Part shown: positions 8,541 through 18,582 of the stretch, piece after piece
How the letters are laid out: every line of letters begins with the position of its first letter
Numbering within the stretch: the first letter of the stretch is position 1
Source of the DNA: Parasedimentitalea huanghaiensis
GTDB lineage: Bacteria > Pseudomonadota > Alphaproteobacteria > Rhodobacterales > Rhodobacteraceae
Reading direction: 5' to 3'
Length of the DNA stretch: 64,000 bases
NCBI RefSeq assembly: GCF_009753675.1
Contig: NZ_WQLV01000009.1
Coordinates: 1 to 64,000, forward strand
Made by a program: the position numbers and the translations under genes
Notes under the pieces: model-generated
Database searches by the model: none
What the model was told of the DNA's origin: nothing
Seen by the model: only the letters and a program-made list of their open reading frames with translations

Positions 8541-9719
8541 ATGAGAACGGCCTATGCAGACTGCCAGCACCCCGAAGCTGTAGCTCAACTTGCTCAGGGT
8601 TTGGCCCCGTCCGACACCGCGAAAACAGCAACAGATTGTCCTGACCAGGAATTGGAACTGGTGTTGTTGTTTGTCTCCCCTTTGGCAGACATCTCCCGGA
8701 TTGCCGCCGAAGCACATGCACAATTTGCGCCGGTTCCGGTGGTAGGTTGCACCACAGCCGGAGAAATTTCACAAAGTGGGTATGGTGAGGGTGGGATCGT
8801 CGCCGTGGGCTTTCCAAAATCTCACTTCACCACATGTTGCACATTGATCGAGACTTTGGACACCCCCGAGATACAAACCGCGCTGCACCAGATCATTCGT
8901 AACCGTCGTCAGATGACCCTGGCCGCCCCGGATTGGGAATCTGAATTCGCCTTTTTGATGGTCGATGGCCTATCGCGACGCGAGGATACCTTGACGGCAC
9001 AACTGGCCCCGGGCTTAGGGCCTGTCCCGTTGTTTGGCGGATCCGCTGGCGATGGAGACGCTTTTCAGCAGACTTCAGTGTTGTATGATGGGAAGGTCTT
9101 TGAAAATGCTGCTGTCCTTACTCAGGTCCGGTCAATCTGCCCCGTAAAGGTGTTTAAAGCAGATAATCTGACCCCGACGAATAACAGAATGGTGGTGACC
9201 GCCGCCGACCCGGGTCAGCGCCTTGTCCATGAGATCAACGCCGAACCTGCGGCGCGCGAGTTGGCCCGGATTCTGGGAAAAGATCCCGAGCAACTGTCGA
9301 CCTATACCTTTGCAGCCCATCCCTTGCTGGTGCGATTGGGCGACCAACACCATGTCCGCGCCATTCAACAGGTCGCCCCGGACGGGTCGCTGGTGTTCTT
9401 CTCTGCCATCGACGAAGGCATGGTGCTGGCGCTGGCGGACCAGCAGGATATGGTGACACACCTGCAAAAGGAAATGCAGAGTTTGGGGCAGCAAAGGGCG
9501 CCCGACATGATTTTGGCATGCGACTGCTTGTTGCGCCGTATAGATGCCGAGCAAAAACAACAAACCAATGCCGTGTCGCACATCCTTTCCGCCAATCGGG
9601 TGTTTGGGTTTTCCACCTACGGTGAGCAAGTGAATTCCATGCACGTAAACCAGACCCTGACCGGTGTGGCGATCTATCCGCCCCCCGATCTGGTACCGAC
9701 ACAGGCTGACGTGCCGTGA
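8541..9719 (+). CDS. FIST domain protein, NosP-like candidate
   Basis: 392 residues covering both FIST N and FIST C domains. FIST proteins are cytoplasmic small-ligand sensors that work with signalling proteins. The segment VPVVGCTTAGEISQSGYGEG is a recognisable FIST N signature, and LFGGSAGDGD follows as the family's second landmark. The gene overlaps the next by GTGA, so it is translationally coupled to a PAS hybrid histidine kinase. In Pseudomonas and Vibrio, NosP is a FIST haemoprotein that senses nitric oxide and inhibits the co-encoded NahK kinase. The same gene pairing here suggests that role, but haem binding cannot be read from the sequence. No clear ribosome binding site precedes the ATG. 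Confidence 0.85.
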   Translation: MRTAYADCQHPEAVAQLAQGLAPSDTAKTATDCPDQELELVLLFVSPLADISRIAAEAHAQFAPVPVVGCTTAGEISQSGYGEGGIVAVGFPKSHFTTCCTLIETLDTPEIQTALHQIIRNRRQMTLAAPDWESEFAFLMVDGLSRREDTLTAQLAPGLGPVPLFGGSAGDGDAFQQTSVLYDGKVFENAAVLTQVRSICPVKVFKADNLTPTNNRMVVTAADPGQRLVHEINAEPAARELARILGKDPEQLSTYTFAAHPLLVRLGDQHHVRAIQQVAPDGSLVFFSAIDEGMVLALADQQDMVTHLQKEMQSLGQQRAPDMILACDCLLRRIDAEQKQQTNAVSHILSANRVFGFSTYGEQVNSMHVNQTLTGVAIYPPPDLVPTQADVP

Positions 9720-11920
9720 GCCATACATTGATCAACCCTGCCGATACGCTGGAACGACAAAACCAAAAGCTGCTGAAAATCGCTGAAACGCTGATGCGCC
9801 GGGTCGAACAAAGCCCGTCGGATAGCGGCATGGCCTATGCACAATTTGAACGCGCCGCGCTACTGGAAGAGGAAGTTCGCAGCCGGACACTGGATCTGGA
9901 GCAGGCTCTGGAGCAGCTGAATTTAACACATAATGAGCTGGCGAGCGCCAATGCCGCCACGGAACGCGCCCGCGCTGATCTAAGCAATGCCATCGAAACA
10001 GTGCGCGAGGGTTTTGCCCTGTTCAATGCCCGGGATGAACTGGTGATGTGCAACAGCCGCTTTGGCAAATGGATGCGCGACGTACACCCAAAATTACTAC
10101 CGGGGTTAAGCTTCAAGACCTACGTACAATTGGTTTCAAGGAGCAGTTCACTGGCCCTGCCCAAAGGGATCTCACCTGCCACTTGGGCCAAACGCAGGAT
10201 GCTGCACCACCGGGACAAACACGCGGTATTCAATACCCGCATTGCGGGCCAACGCTGGTTACAAGTGAGTGAACAGCGCACCACTGACGGTGGCACTGTC
10301 ATTTTGCAAACCGATGTCACCGATATGATGCGTTTGGAGCGGCGTGAGCGAGACCGGCTGTTGGACGATCAGGCACAGTTGATCCGGGCCACTTTGGATC
10401 ATCTGGATCAGGGGGTCTGTATTTTTGACACCCATAACCTGTTGGCAGGCCGGAACCAGCGCCTAGGAGAGTTACTAGCTTTGCCACTGCACCACCTGAC
10501 GCTGGGCAGTCGTGCCGGGGCGCTATTCCAGCTGTTGCAGGACCAAGGACAGTTCCCCGATCCAGATGCCGCCGACACGTTACATTCTTGGATTGCCAGC
10601 AAAGAAAACCGTGTACCACTGTCGTTTGACGTTTTGATCGGCTCGCGTGCGCTCAGCGCCTTTGCCCAGCAAATGCCAGACGGTGGTTTTGTAATATCTT
10701 TCTCTGACGTCACCATCGAACGGGCCGCAGCCCGCGCCCAGGCAGAGGCCAACGAAACCCTGGAACGCCGCGTCGCGGAGCGAACGCTGGAACTGGAAGC
10801 CGCCCTGGCGGATGCCGAACGGGCCAATACTTCCAAGTCTCGTTTTGTTGCAGCCGCCAGCCATGACCTGTTGCAACCGTTGTCAGCAGCAAAACTGTAT
10901 ATGGCATCGCTCGCCGAAGGCATCACCACCCCCGAATTACAGGACCGCCTAGACAAGGCCACCAATGCGCTGGTTGGCGTCGAAGACATTCTAGAAGCTC
11001 TGTTAGACATCTCAAAACTCGATAGTGGTCGAGTAGCCGTTGATGTTACCGACGTGGCGCTGGCGGATATCCTTGTCCAACTGGGGGACGAACTGGCGCC
11101 GCTCGCAATGCAAAAGGGGCTCGATTTTCGCATTGTGCTGCCGCGCGCCACCGTCCGCAGCGACGCCACATTTTTACGCCGAATCTTGCAAAACCTGATT
11201 TCCAACGCTGTACGCTATACCAACAGCGGCAAAGTTCTGGTTGGAGCTCGTCGTTGTGGTGACAACCTGAGGATCGAGGTACATGACACCGGATCTGGTA
11301 TCCCTTTGGATCAGCATCAACGTGTATTTGACGAATTTCACCGCATTGTCACGCCGTCCCACCCAAGCGAGGGCGTAGGACTAGGACTCGCCATAGTCAA
11401 ACGGGCCTGTGATCTTCTTGATCACCCACTTCAGCTTCGCTCAACCACAGGTCGCACGGTGTTTAGCGTCACGCTTCCTATTGTCAGCCCGCAAAAACCT
11501 GACAGCCCCCTCCCCGACCAAATTCTAGGGCCTGCCATCATGGCTCCGGCTATAGTGCTGCTGTTGGAAAATGACACCGGCCTGCGCAAAGCTTTGACCG
11601 CTACACTGGAAGATTGGGGGCTGGAGGTATTTGCCTGCTCAAGCGAAGCGGAAGCTATCGCACTACTACATGAAGTGGACATCGCCCCGGATCTGGTGAT
11701 TGCGGATTACCAGCTCGACGATGGGCTATTGGGTAGCGACGCAATTATCCACCTCAGGCAACAGTATGGTCCGCTACCTGCCTGCCTGATCACAGCCAAC
11801 CGCGATCCCGACGTGACCGTTTTGTGCAGTGGTATAGATGTCGGTCTCCTGCACAAGCCGATCAATCCGGCCGCCTTGCGCATTGTATTACAACGCAGTC
11901 TGCAATCAACGCAGACCTGA
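9716..11920 (+). CDS. PAS hybrid sensor histidine kinase / response regulator, NahK-like
   Basis: A 734-residue cytoplasmic kinase without membrane segments. It has an N-terminal coiled coil (about 40-95), two PAS-like regions (about 95-205 and 225-335), a second coiled coil (340-375), a HisKA domain with H383 in AASHDLLQPLS, and an HATPase domain (N-box near 493-498, GSGIP and GVGLGLAI). A C-terminal receiver domain has D664. It starts at GTG, overlapping the FIST gene stop by four bases. Together with the FIST protein and the LuxR-type regulator it forms a probable phosphorelay. The layout is that of the NahK/ErcS' type, which integrates a FIST-protein signal. The next gene converges from the other strand with only 5 bp between. 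Confidence 0.9.
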   Translation: MSHTLINPADTLERQNQKLLKIAETLMRRVEQSPSDSGMAYAQFERAALLEEEVRSRTLDLEQALEQLNLTHNELASANAATERARADLSNAIETVREGFALFNARDELVMCNSRFGKWMRDVHPKLLPGLSFKTYVQLVSRSSSLALPKGISPATWAKRRMLHHRDKHAVFNTRIAGQRWLQVSEQRTTDGGTVILQTDVTDMMRLERRERDRLLDDQAQLIRATLDHLDQGVCIFDTHNLLAGRNQRLGELLALPLHHLTLGSRAGALFQLLQDQGQFPDPDAADTLHSWIASKENRVPLSFDVLIGSRALSAFAQQMPDGGFVISFSDVTIERAAARAQAEANETLERRVAERTLELEAALADAERANTSKSRFVAAASHDLLQPLSAAKLYMASLAEGITTPELQDRLDKATNALVGVEDILEALLDISKLDSGRVAVDVTDVALADILVQLGDELAPLAMQKGLDFRIVLPRATVRSDATFLRRILQNLISNAVRYTNSGKVLVGARRCGDNLRIEVHDTGSGIPLDQHQRVFDEFHRIVTPSHPSEGVGLGLAIVKRACDLLDHPLQLRSTTGRTVFSVTLPIVSPQKPDSPLPDQILGPAIMAPAIVLLLENDTGLRKALTATLEDWGLEVFACSSEAEAIALLHEVDIAPDLVIADYQLDDGLLGSDAIIHLRQQYGPLPACLITANRDPDVTVLCSGIDVGLLHKPINPAALRIVLQRSLQSTQT

Positions 11921-11925
11921 TCCCA

Positions 11926-12273
11926 TCAGCGGGCTGCGGTCACCATGAATTCAACCTTGAATTCTGGTAGCGCTAGCTTTGCTTCACCACAGGCCCGTGC
12001 TGGGGTATGGCCCTGCGGCACCCAAGCATCCCAGACTGCATTCATCTCGGCAAAGTCCGCCATATCGGCCAGCCAGATGGTCGTTTGCAGGATTTTTGTC
12101 TTGTCTGATCCAACTTCACCAAGCAATGCATCAATTTTTTCCAGGCAACTTTGCGTTTGCTTTGCGACGCTTTCGCCAGCTGTGCCTACCTGGCCCGCCA
12201 GATAAATTGTATCGCCATGCATGACGATTTGACTCATGCGAGCGCCGGTGTGTTTACGAGTAATCTCAGACAT
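11926..12273 (-). CDS. RidA family protein
   Basis: 115 residues, the usual length of the YjgF/YER057c/UK114 (RidA) family, which forms trimers and deaminates reactive enamine/imine intermediates. Typical landmarks are YLAGQVG near the N-terminus, KTKILQTTIWLADMADFAEM in the middle and the conserved arginine in PARACGEAKLALPE at the trimer interface. It is transcribed divergently from the sensor/chemoreceptor pair. The family has archetypal and subgroup members with different substrates, so the exact reaction is uncertain. An AAAGG lies before the ATG. Confidence 0.9.
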   Translation of the reverse strand: MSEITRKHTGARMSQIVMHGDTIYLAGQVGTAGESVAKQTQSCLEKIDALLGEVGSDKTKILQTTIWLADMADFAEMNAVWDAWVPQGHTPARACGEAKLALPEFKVEFMVTAAR

Positions 12274-12451
12274 TTTATACCTTTCAGGACAGTGTATTAG
12301 GAGAAGCTAAATACGCGAACTCCGCTCCCCTTTTCTCTACGGCACCCATGTGCAGTGGAACAAGCCTTTCAATTCTACCACCACGTCTTGCGACACTGGC
12401 ACAACAGAACTTCACCTCTCATTTCTTAAAATTTTACGCAACATTCCAAAA

Positions 12452-12465
12452 GTGAATTAATTCAC
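12452..12465. promoter_or_regulatory. perfect 14-bp palindrome, candidate operator
   Basis: GTGAATTAATTCAC is perfectly self-complementary. It sits in the 263-bp gap between the divergent RidA gene and the exported sensor protein gene, 72 bp before the latter's ATG. The surrounding DNA is AT-rich. The position fits a binding site for a dimeric regulator; the protein is unknown. Confidence 0.5.
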
Positions 12466-12536
12466 CGTAAATACCCTGTCCCCAAATTCAGCCTGTCCTC
12501 ATTCACTCTGAGGAAATTTTACTAGGGGTCCGACAA

Positions 12537-13115
12537 ATGAAAACGATTACACTATCAGCACTCGCCATAACGACATCCATGCTGTCAGCTCATGTTCACG
12601 CAAATGAGTACGCGCCAGCGATGTCAGCTTACTTGGAAGCAGAGATTCGGAATTGGGTCCAATCTCCAATCCTGGTGGAGGCAATCAACGCCCAGAACAA
12701 ACGCACCAGTAGCTATGATCAGGGGATGATCGACGAACTGGACAAAACCTGGCGCGCTGAAATTGGAACGCCTTCTACCCCAACTATTACGCCAGTCATC
12801 GTAGGCGCCACTGCGGACTTTCTACGCCAGCAGGTTGAGGCGTCTGGCGGCCGCGTCACCGAAGTTTTTATCATGGATGCCCGAGGTCTAAATGTGGCCG
12901 CTTCCAGCATGACCTCTGACATGTGGCAAGGCGACGAAGCTAAATTTTCTCAGACTTACAGCGTAGGCCCTGATGCAGTTCACTTTGGAGATGTGGAGCT
13001 CGATGAATCCACCCAAAGTTATCAAGGCCAGATCTCGTTGACGATAATTGATCCTGAAACCGGGCAGTCCATTGGCGCAATGACCATCGGCATTGATGCA
13101 GAAGCCCTAATATAA
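12537..13115 (+). CDS. exported PDC/Cache-like sensor protein
   Basis: 192 residues beginning with a clear signal peptide (about 1-22, ending AHVHA). The mature protein reads like a single PDC/Cache sensor domain: an N-terminal helix (YLEAEIRNWVQSPILVEAIN) followed by VTEVFIMDARGLNVAASS and a second strand set ending IGAMTIGIDAE. Such domains usually lie in the periplasmic part of chemoreceptors and kinases, but here there is no membrane anchor or signalling domain. The chemoreceptor gene starts 43 bp downstream on the same strand, so this may be a soluble ligand-binding partner for it. A GAGGAAATTTT stretch and AGGGG precede the start. Confidence 0.75.
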   Translation: MKTITLSALAITTSMLSAHVHANEYAPAMSAYLEAEIRNWVQSPILVEAINAQNKRTSSYDQGMIDELDKTWRAEIGTPSTPTITPVIVGATADFLRQQVEASGGRVTEVFIMDARGLNVAASSMTSDMWQGDEAKFSQTYSVGPDAVHFGDVELDESTQSYQGQISLTIIDPETGQSIGAMTIGIDAEALI

Positions 13116-13158
13116 TCTCAGCCAACGCCGCTTGGCCTGGAACCGATAAGGCACTCAC

Positions 13159-14988
13159 ATGAAAATTCGAAATCCACTAAAACCAGTGTTTAACGGCATG
13201 TCGGTTTTTATCAAATGTACCCTGCTGATTACCGCGACAACACTTATTGTGGCTAGCGTTTTGATGTTTCAGAACCAGCGGATCGTCAACAAGGCCATCG
13301 AAGATGGCGTTCTGGGCCTTGCGGCCGAAATCACTCAGGCCGCAGGCGCCCGCAATGGCGGAGCCATGCGATTTGGTGATGCCAGCGGTGTTCAAATCGC
13401 ACTCGACCGCATTCTTGAAGAGTCCGAAGGCCGCGCACGTTATGCCATTGCCACCAACAGCTCAAATGAGGTGATTGCAACATCTGGTGTCGCCGATGAA
13501 GCCCAAATGGGTCAACTGGAAACCCTGGCGCAGGCCTCTTTTGCAACGGGTGCAGGTGAAACCACAGGGGATGGGTATTTCATCGCCATGCCAGCAACAG
13601 CTGGGGCCAAAGGGGACAGCATCGTAGGCGCGATCGCGATCATCTGGTCACCAGATCTGGCTCTTGCCGAAGTTGCCGAGGCCAAGCTGATTTCCTATGT
13701 CGTAGCAGGCGTCGCTTTCCTGATCATGTGCACAATTTCAACGTTCTTGCTGCGTTCGATGATGTCACGCCCGCTACAGGATGTTGGCAAACTGATCGAC
13801 GAAATTGCTCATGGCACCTACAATCAAGACCCAATCCATCTGGAGCGCGGTGACGAAATCGGTGCCATTGCACGGACAGTGGAAAACCTCAAAACACAGC
13901 TATCCGAGGCCCGAGAGGTGGAGCAGCAACGCATCCAGGCTCAGGAAGGTCAAAAGAAAGTGGTCGACGATTTGACCGGTGCTCTTCAGCGGCTGTCAGA
14001 GGGCGATCTGACTGAAACCATCGACCAGCCGTTCGACCCTGAATATGAAACCCTGCGCGAAAACTATAACCTCACAATTGAAACATTGCTTGGTATCATC
14101 GGTTCTGTCGTCGGAAACTCAGAAAAGATCCGTGGTAGCTCCGAAGAAATCAACCAGTCTTCCAACGATCTGTCACAGCGCACAGAAAGTCAGGCCGCAA
14201 CGCTAGAGCAAACCGCTGCTGCGTTGGACGAATTGACCTCCAGTGTGAAATCTGCGGCTTCTGGCGCCAAAGAGGTCGAGGGTATCGTTGCCAGTGCCAG
14301 CACCACAGCAGAGCAAAGCGGCGTTGTTGTGCGTGAAGCAGTAGATGCGATGGCAGAGATTGAAAAATCCTCGGTACAGATCTCTCAGATCATCTCGGTG
14401 ATTGACGACATCTCATTCCAGACCAACCTGCTGGCTCTCAACGCCGGAGTAGAAGCTGCTCGCGCTGGCGAAGCTGGTCGGGGATTTGCAGTGGTTGCCT
14501 CCGAAGTGCGGGCTCTCGCCCAGCGCTCCTCAGATGCTGCACAAGAGATCAAACAACTGATCAGTGACAGCTCGCAGCAGGTCAACCACGGCGTCGACCT
14601 TGTTGGACGTACTGGCGAAGAGCTGCGCAAAATCATCGACAGCGTCGGTACAATTTCCAGCCATGTGGTTGGCATTGCTTCGGGTGCAGAAGAGCAGTCA
14701 ATCGCACTGGCCGAAATCAACGCTGGCGTCTTACAGTTGGATCAGGTCACCCAGCACAATGCGGCTATGGTTGAAGAATCCACTGCTGCCAGCCAACTGC
14801 TGCGCAATGACGCAAATGAACTGGCTCTCCAAGTGTCCGTGTTCAAAACCGGCGAGGGCAACGATAATCTGGTCTCGTTTGACAGTGCACCTGCAGCACC
14901 AATGGGGGACACAGACTTTTCAGCGCACGAGCCTGATTTCGAAACACCCGAGCCAAGACGCGCAGCTTCGGGATGGGAAGATTTCTAA
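13159..14988 (+). CDS. methyl-accepting chemotaxis protein
   Basis: 609 residues. Membrane segments lie at about 16-37 and 177-198, flanking a periplasmic sensor of about 140 residues. A HAMP domain follows, with a second HAMP-like stretch (LSEGDLTETI), then the signalling domain with the highly conserved hairpin tip (VIDDISFQTNLLALNAGVEA) and the methylation helices. The C-terminus ends GWEDF, an aromatic pentapeptide of the kind that tethers CheR or CheB. It is preceded by the exported PDC-like protein gene and followed by a terminator. No other chemotaxis genes are in the window, so it must use a system encoded elsewhere. Confidence 0.95.
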   Translation: MKIRNPLKPVFNGMSVFIKCTLLITATTLIVASVLMFQNQRIVNKAIEDGVLGLAAEITQAAGARNGGAMRFGDASGVQIALDRILEESEGRARYAIATNSSNEVIATSGVADEAQMGQLETLAQASFATGAGETTGDGYFIAMPATAGAKGDSIVGAIAIIWSPDLALAEVAEAKLISYVVAGVAFLIMCTISTFLLRSMMSRPLQDVGKLIDEIAHGTYNQDPIHLERGDEIGAIARTVENLKTQLSEAREVEQQRIQAQEGQKKVVDDLTGALQRLSEGDLTETIDQPFDPEYETLRENYNLTIETLLGIIGSVVGNSEKIRGSSEEINQSSNDLSQRTESQAATLEQTAAALDELTSSVKSAASGAKEVEGIVASASTTAEQSGVVVREAVDAMAEIEKSSVQISQIISVIDDISFQTNLLALNAGVEAARAGEAGRGFAVVASEVRALAQRSSDAAQEIKQLISDSSQQVNHGVDLVGRTGEELRKIIDSVGTISSHVVGIASGAEEQSIALAEINAGVLQLDQVTQHNAAMVEESTAASQLLRNDANELALQVSVFKTGEGNDNLVSFDSAPAAPMGDTDFSAHEPDFETPEPRRAASGWEDF

Positions 14989-15020
14989 AGCCAACTTGCT
15001 ATGCAAAAGTCTCATGAAAG

Positions 15021-15049
15021 GCGCGGTGCGGTTTCGCACTGCGCTTTTT
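15021..15049 (+). terminator. rho-independent terminator after the chemoreceptor gene
   Basis: Arms GCGCGGTGCG (15021-15030) and CGCACTGCGC (15035-15044), with one G-T pair, enclose GTTT and are followed by TTTTTC. It lies 33 bp after the chemoreceptor stop and before the converging kinase gene. Confidence 0.8.
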
Positions 15050-15122
15050 CAGTTTGTGCTCAAAGGGGCTAAAATTGAACAATTGCCAGCCTCGCCTTCT
15101 ATCTTCTATTTAGCATGGGCCT

Positions 15123-17900
15123 TCAGCCGATCAGAGTTTCCTTGATTGCAGTCAGAAGGTCGGCCCGCATGACAGGTTTCATCAGGCGGATGTCTTCTGG
15201 TCGCAACCCGTTGCCGTGGACAGTTGCTTCGTTGGCGTAGCCGGACATAAAGATGACGGGTAGATCTGCCACTTTTTCGCGAACTGCCCTGCTTAATGCT
15301 ATGCCTTTAAGAGTTCCGGGCATCATAATATCCGTCAAAAGCAGATCAAAGGTCGGATCGGCCTCAAACAGGGCAAACGCCTCGTCTCCAGATCTGGCTG
15401 CGGTTACACCGTAACCTGCCTTTTCCAGCGTCGCGACGAGAATGGGAAGAACGTGTTTATCATCCTCAGCGACAAGGATTTTCTGCCCGTCTCCAGTTAA
15501 ACTAACTTTTTGAACCCGCTCTGTTACTGTGGCCTCAACCTCATCGGTGAAAGCCTTGAAGTAGAGCTTAAACGTCGTGCCAACATCTGGTTCCGAGTAG
15601 ACCTGCACCATACCACCAGATTGCCGCATAAAACCTAGGATCATTGACAGGCCAAGGCCAGTCCCCGCTCCAAGTGCTTTGGTTGAAAAGAACGGTTCAA
15701 AAATCTTGTCCAAAGCTGCATCCGGAATGCCATGCCCAGTATCACTGACCGCAAGCATGACGTATCGGCCCGGTTCCATCTTCTCCTGACGCGCATCCAG
15801 ATAGTCCTCGTCAATACGGATATTTGAGGTTTCAATCGTCAGCTGGCCTCCCTCACGCATCGCATCTCGCGCATTGACGATCAGGTTTAAAACCGCACTT
15901 TCAGTGGAACTAATATCGGCCTTAATCGGCCACAATCCGACAGTTAGAAACGTATTGATGTCGATGCTGGAGGGAAGAGTACGCCCGGCCCAATTGCAGG
16001 TTTCATTCACCAGTGCATTTAGATCAATCACACTCGGATCCAGACTAGCCCTGCGCGCAAAGGCCAACATGCTGCGTGTCAAATCGGCTCCCCGTTGGGT
16101 AGCCCTAATACCTGCATCAATCAGAGCTTGGTGCTCGGGGTCTGTTTCGTCATCTCGCAACAATTCCAGACTACCCATAATGGCCGCAAGCAGGTTGTTG
16201 AAATCATGCGCCATACCACCGGTCAGTTGACCAATGCTTTCAAGTTTTTGCGCGCGATCTGCAATTTTCCGTTGCCCTTCCAACTGTTCTTGTGTCCGGA
16301 CTTCCGCACTCACATCCGAGATGAATCCTACGGTTAAAGTGCTCCCATCGTCTTGCATATAAGCACTGGAATTTGTTTCCAGCCACTTGCGCTGCCCCGA
16401 GCGAGAGGTGATTTGATAGCGGTGAGAATAGGGTTTGAGAGTCTCAGCGGAGGTCACAAAGAGTTGCCGAAGTGTGATCAAATCTTCCGGGTCAAGCGTC
16501 CCCTCTAGAATGTCTTTGGTGGTGTAGATTTCCTCAGGTGTATACCCCCAAATATCTTCACTCTGTGGGCTGACATAGATGACTTCGGATTCCCCCGCTG
16601 GCGAGAGCTTTCGACTCAGGACGACACCCGGCAAATTACTGATGAGCCGTCCCAAGCGGGCTTCAACCAAGGTGCGCTGCCTTTCTGCCTGGCGGCGTTT
16701 CGATATATCGCGCACCACCAGAACCAGCTCCTCGCCTCCAGAGATGGGGCAAAGATGTGCTTCACGGTCCCGTCGCTCACCCTCATATTCCAGCGTGTAC
16801 TCCCAAGACACGACGCCCTGGGTATCCTGTTGCTTACGCATATTTTCCTGGAACAACAAAAGTGGATCAGGGGGAAGAATATCTGCCAAATTGCAGCCGA
16901 GAAATGCAACCGGGTCATTGACCGGACCAAACCCTGGACGAACCCGGTATTCTAAAATGGCCCCCATTTGGTCAATGCGGAAATAATTGTCAGGCAAGGC
17001 GCCCAGCAAAGCCGTCATTCGATCAACGCTTTCTTTGGCAACATCGTTTGCACTCTTCAGATCATTGCGCAGGTTGACCAGCGTCTTGCCAATCTGCCCT
17101 AACTCATCGCCTCGACTGGCTGCAGAAATTTCACCCTCCATATTTCCAGCAGCCAACACATCCATGTTTTCGCAGATTTTGGTAATCGGCCGGGTGATCG
17201 TTCGGGTTGTCGCCCAGACTATGAGGAGAAGCCCCAAACCCGCCAATGCGACACCAATCAGGATATTGCGCGTCAGATCAAGCGAAGCTGCCAGAGGCGC
17301 CTGAATGTTCTCACGCACCTCCAGCACGCCGCGAACGTCACCCAGCTTCCAGCCGGTTTTTGGTGAGTCGGGGTGTGAGTTGTGGCATGAAACACAGGCA
17401 TCAACCACCATCAGATCCGCGACTGCTACACGCAAAAACGTCACCCCATCCACAACCTCTTGACGTTTAAAAGTCCCCTCCGGGTTTTCATTAAGATAGG
17501 TCCAAGCCTCTTGCATAAAACCATCCATTTGACGGTCTCGCCGGCCCGGAAACGGTAAGGCACTGTATAGTGAAAGGCTGATATCCTGATCTGCAATCAA
17601 ATCACTGATATCGTGAACAAATGTGGCAGGCAATGGAACTACACCTGGGTTATCTTCGTGGTCCACCCCAACCGACAGCCCCTCCGAAGCCTCGACATCC
17701 ACCACCACATTCCTGGTATAGTACCCGCGGATTTGCTTGATTTGGTTCGCCGCATTGGTGGCAGATTTCGTAACAAAATCTACAGTGCTGTTTTCAAGAA
17801 TGCGTGGAACGGTAACCCAAGCGATACCCATACACAGTAAGAGAAATAGTGGGATTGGCATGGATAGTCTAAAAGCAATTGACTGAACCATTTTCTTCAT
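15123..17900 (-). CDS. hybrid histidine kinase with periplasmic haem-c (DUF3365-like) sensor
   Basis: 925 residues. The first membrane segment is at about 12-32 and the second at about 211-232. The periplasmic domain between them resembles DUF3365/Tll0287-like sensors and carries a c-type haem motif, CVSCH (C169-H173), followed by [15 protein letters not shown] domain (232-285), two PAS regions (about 300-400 and 415-540), HisKA with H565 in [11 protein letters not shown], an HATPase domain ([12 protein letters not shown]) and a C-terminal receiver with D857 follow. It probably senses redox state or a gas through covalent haem. No partner regulator is adjacent. The promoter-like repeat at 18091-18174 lies about 190 bp upstream in the correct orientation. 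Confidence 0.92.
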   Translation of the reverse strand: MKKMVQSIAFRLSMPIPLFLLLCMGIAWVTVPRILENSTVDFVTKSATNAANQIKQIRGYYTRNVVVDVEASEGLSVGVDHEDNPGVVPLPATFVHDISDLIADQDISLSLYSALPFPGRRDRQMDGFMQEAWTYLNENPEGTFKRQEVVDGVTFLRVAVADLMVVDACVSCHNSHPDSPKTGWKLGDVRGVLEVRENIQAPLAASLDLTRNILIGVALAGLGLLLIVWATTRTITRPITKICENMDVLAAGNMEGEISAASRGDELGQIGKTLVNLRNDLKSANDVAKESVDRMTALLGALPDNYFRIDQMGAILEYRVRPGFGPVNDPVAFLGCNLADILPPDPLLLFQENMRKQQDTQGVVSWEYTLEYEGERRDREAHLCPISGGEELVLVVRDISKRRQAERQRTLVEARLGRLISNLPGVVLSRKLSPAGESEVIYVSPQSEDIWGYTPEEIYTTKDILEGTLDPEDLITLRQLFVTSAETLKPYSHRYQITSRSGQRKWLETNSSAYMQDDGSTLTVGFISDVSAEVRTQEQLEGQRKIADRAQKLESIGQLTGGMAHDFNNLLAAIMGSLELLRDDETDPEHQALIDAGIRATQRGADLTRSMLAFARRASLDPSVIDLNALVNETCNWAGRTLPSSIDINTFLTVGLWPIKADISSTESAVLNLIVNARDAMREGGQLTIETSNIRIDEDYLDARQEKMEPGRYVMLAVSDTGHGIPDAALDKIFEPFFSTKALGAGTGLGLSMILGFMRQSGGMVQVYSEPDVGTTFKLYFKAFTDEVEATVTERVQKVSLTGDGQKILVAEDDKHVLPILVATLEKAGYGVTAARSGDEAFALFEADPTFDLLLTDIMMPGTLKGIALSRAVREKVADLPVIFMSGYANEATVHGNGLRPEDIRLMKPVMRADLLTAIKETLIG

Positions 17901-18090
17901 ACTGCCACTCCATATTTCCTACAGGATAGCGCATCCGCTCTGGCCCCAAACAGGCAGGCCTTTTGGTGGAATTGGCAGACTGGCCAGTAGGTTTGCAGAG
18001 AAAATTACCACATTTCCACCATCTGCGGCAAATTTTTGAGACTCTCGTCAAGAGGGTATGAGATGAGTAGACTATGCACTGCGCTTCAAC

Positions 18091-18174
18091 CAACTGGCGA
18101 TCCCTGAAGGACAGCTCTAGTATATATGTTTCAAGCCTTTAGGCTGTAAAACACCCCTATCTACCCTCATTGAT
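18091..18174 (-). repeat. 84-bp promoter-like repeat, copy 1
   Basis: This segment aligns without gaps to 46629-46712; the first 31 bases are identical and the rest is about two-thirds identical. Read on the minus strand it has a TTTACA box (18145-18150) followed 16-18 bp later by an AT-rich TATAT box, then the invariant stretch running into CCTTCAGGGATCGCCAGTTG. It lies just after the stop of a small membrane protein gene and upstream of the haem-sensor kinase. The copy could be a shared promoter with leader, or a small RNA gene. Confidence 0.55.
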
Positions 18175-18190
18175 CACTTCTCTATTGGAA

Positions 18191-18418
18191 TCAACGCCTC
18201 ATTCGCAGCACTTGGTAGAACGAAATGCCGAGGGCCAAGACCGTCAGGGAAATCCAAACCTGCCCCGACTGTTCTAGATATACCGTTCCCGTTTCACGGT
18301 CATAGCATCGACCCAACTCGTTAAAGCACGTTCGCCACTTGAAGTATTGAACGTAGAAGAAAAATCCGAATATGGCCGCCAAACCGAGGGACACCAAAGA
18401 AATCAATTTTCTGACCAC
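18191..18418 (-). CDS. small membrane protein, two transmembrane segments
   Basis: 75 residues, GTG start with AAGGAG five to six bases before it, which supports expression. Two hydrophobic stretches (about 5-24 and 54-70) flank a polar loop with two cysteines (C31, C38), and the C-terminus is basic (RMRR). No family was recognised. It lies alone on the minus strand between a COG3904 gene (divergent) and the haem-sensor kinase. A second small membrane ORF of similar design (20399-20569) lies beside the other COG3904 paralogue, which hints at a functional link; this is inference. Confidence 0.65.
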   Translation of the reverse strand: MVRKLISLVSLGLAAIFGFFFYVQYFKWRTCFNELGRCYDRETGTVYLEQSGQVWISLTVLALGISFYQVLRMRR

Positions 18419-18582
18419 CAGCTCTCCTTAAACGGACTAACCCAACGTCACTTGGTCGACTGGCCAATTCAGCAAACTTTGATTAATTTCACCTCTGTAG
18501 GCCTAATTAAATAAGTACCCTCATAGAAGTCTGCGCTCAACACTGGTTCTGTTGAGCGCGTATACAAGGCAGATTTGAGAGA

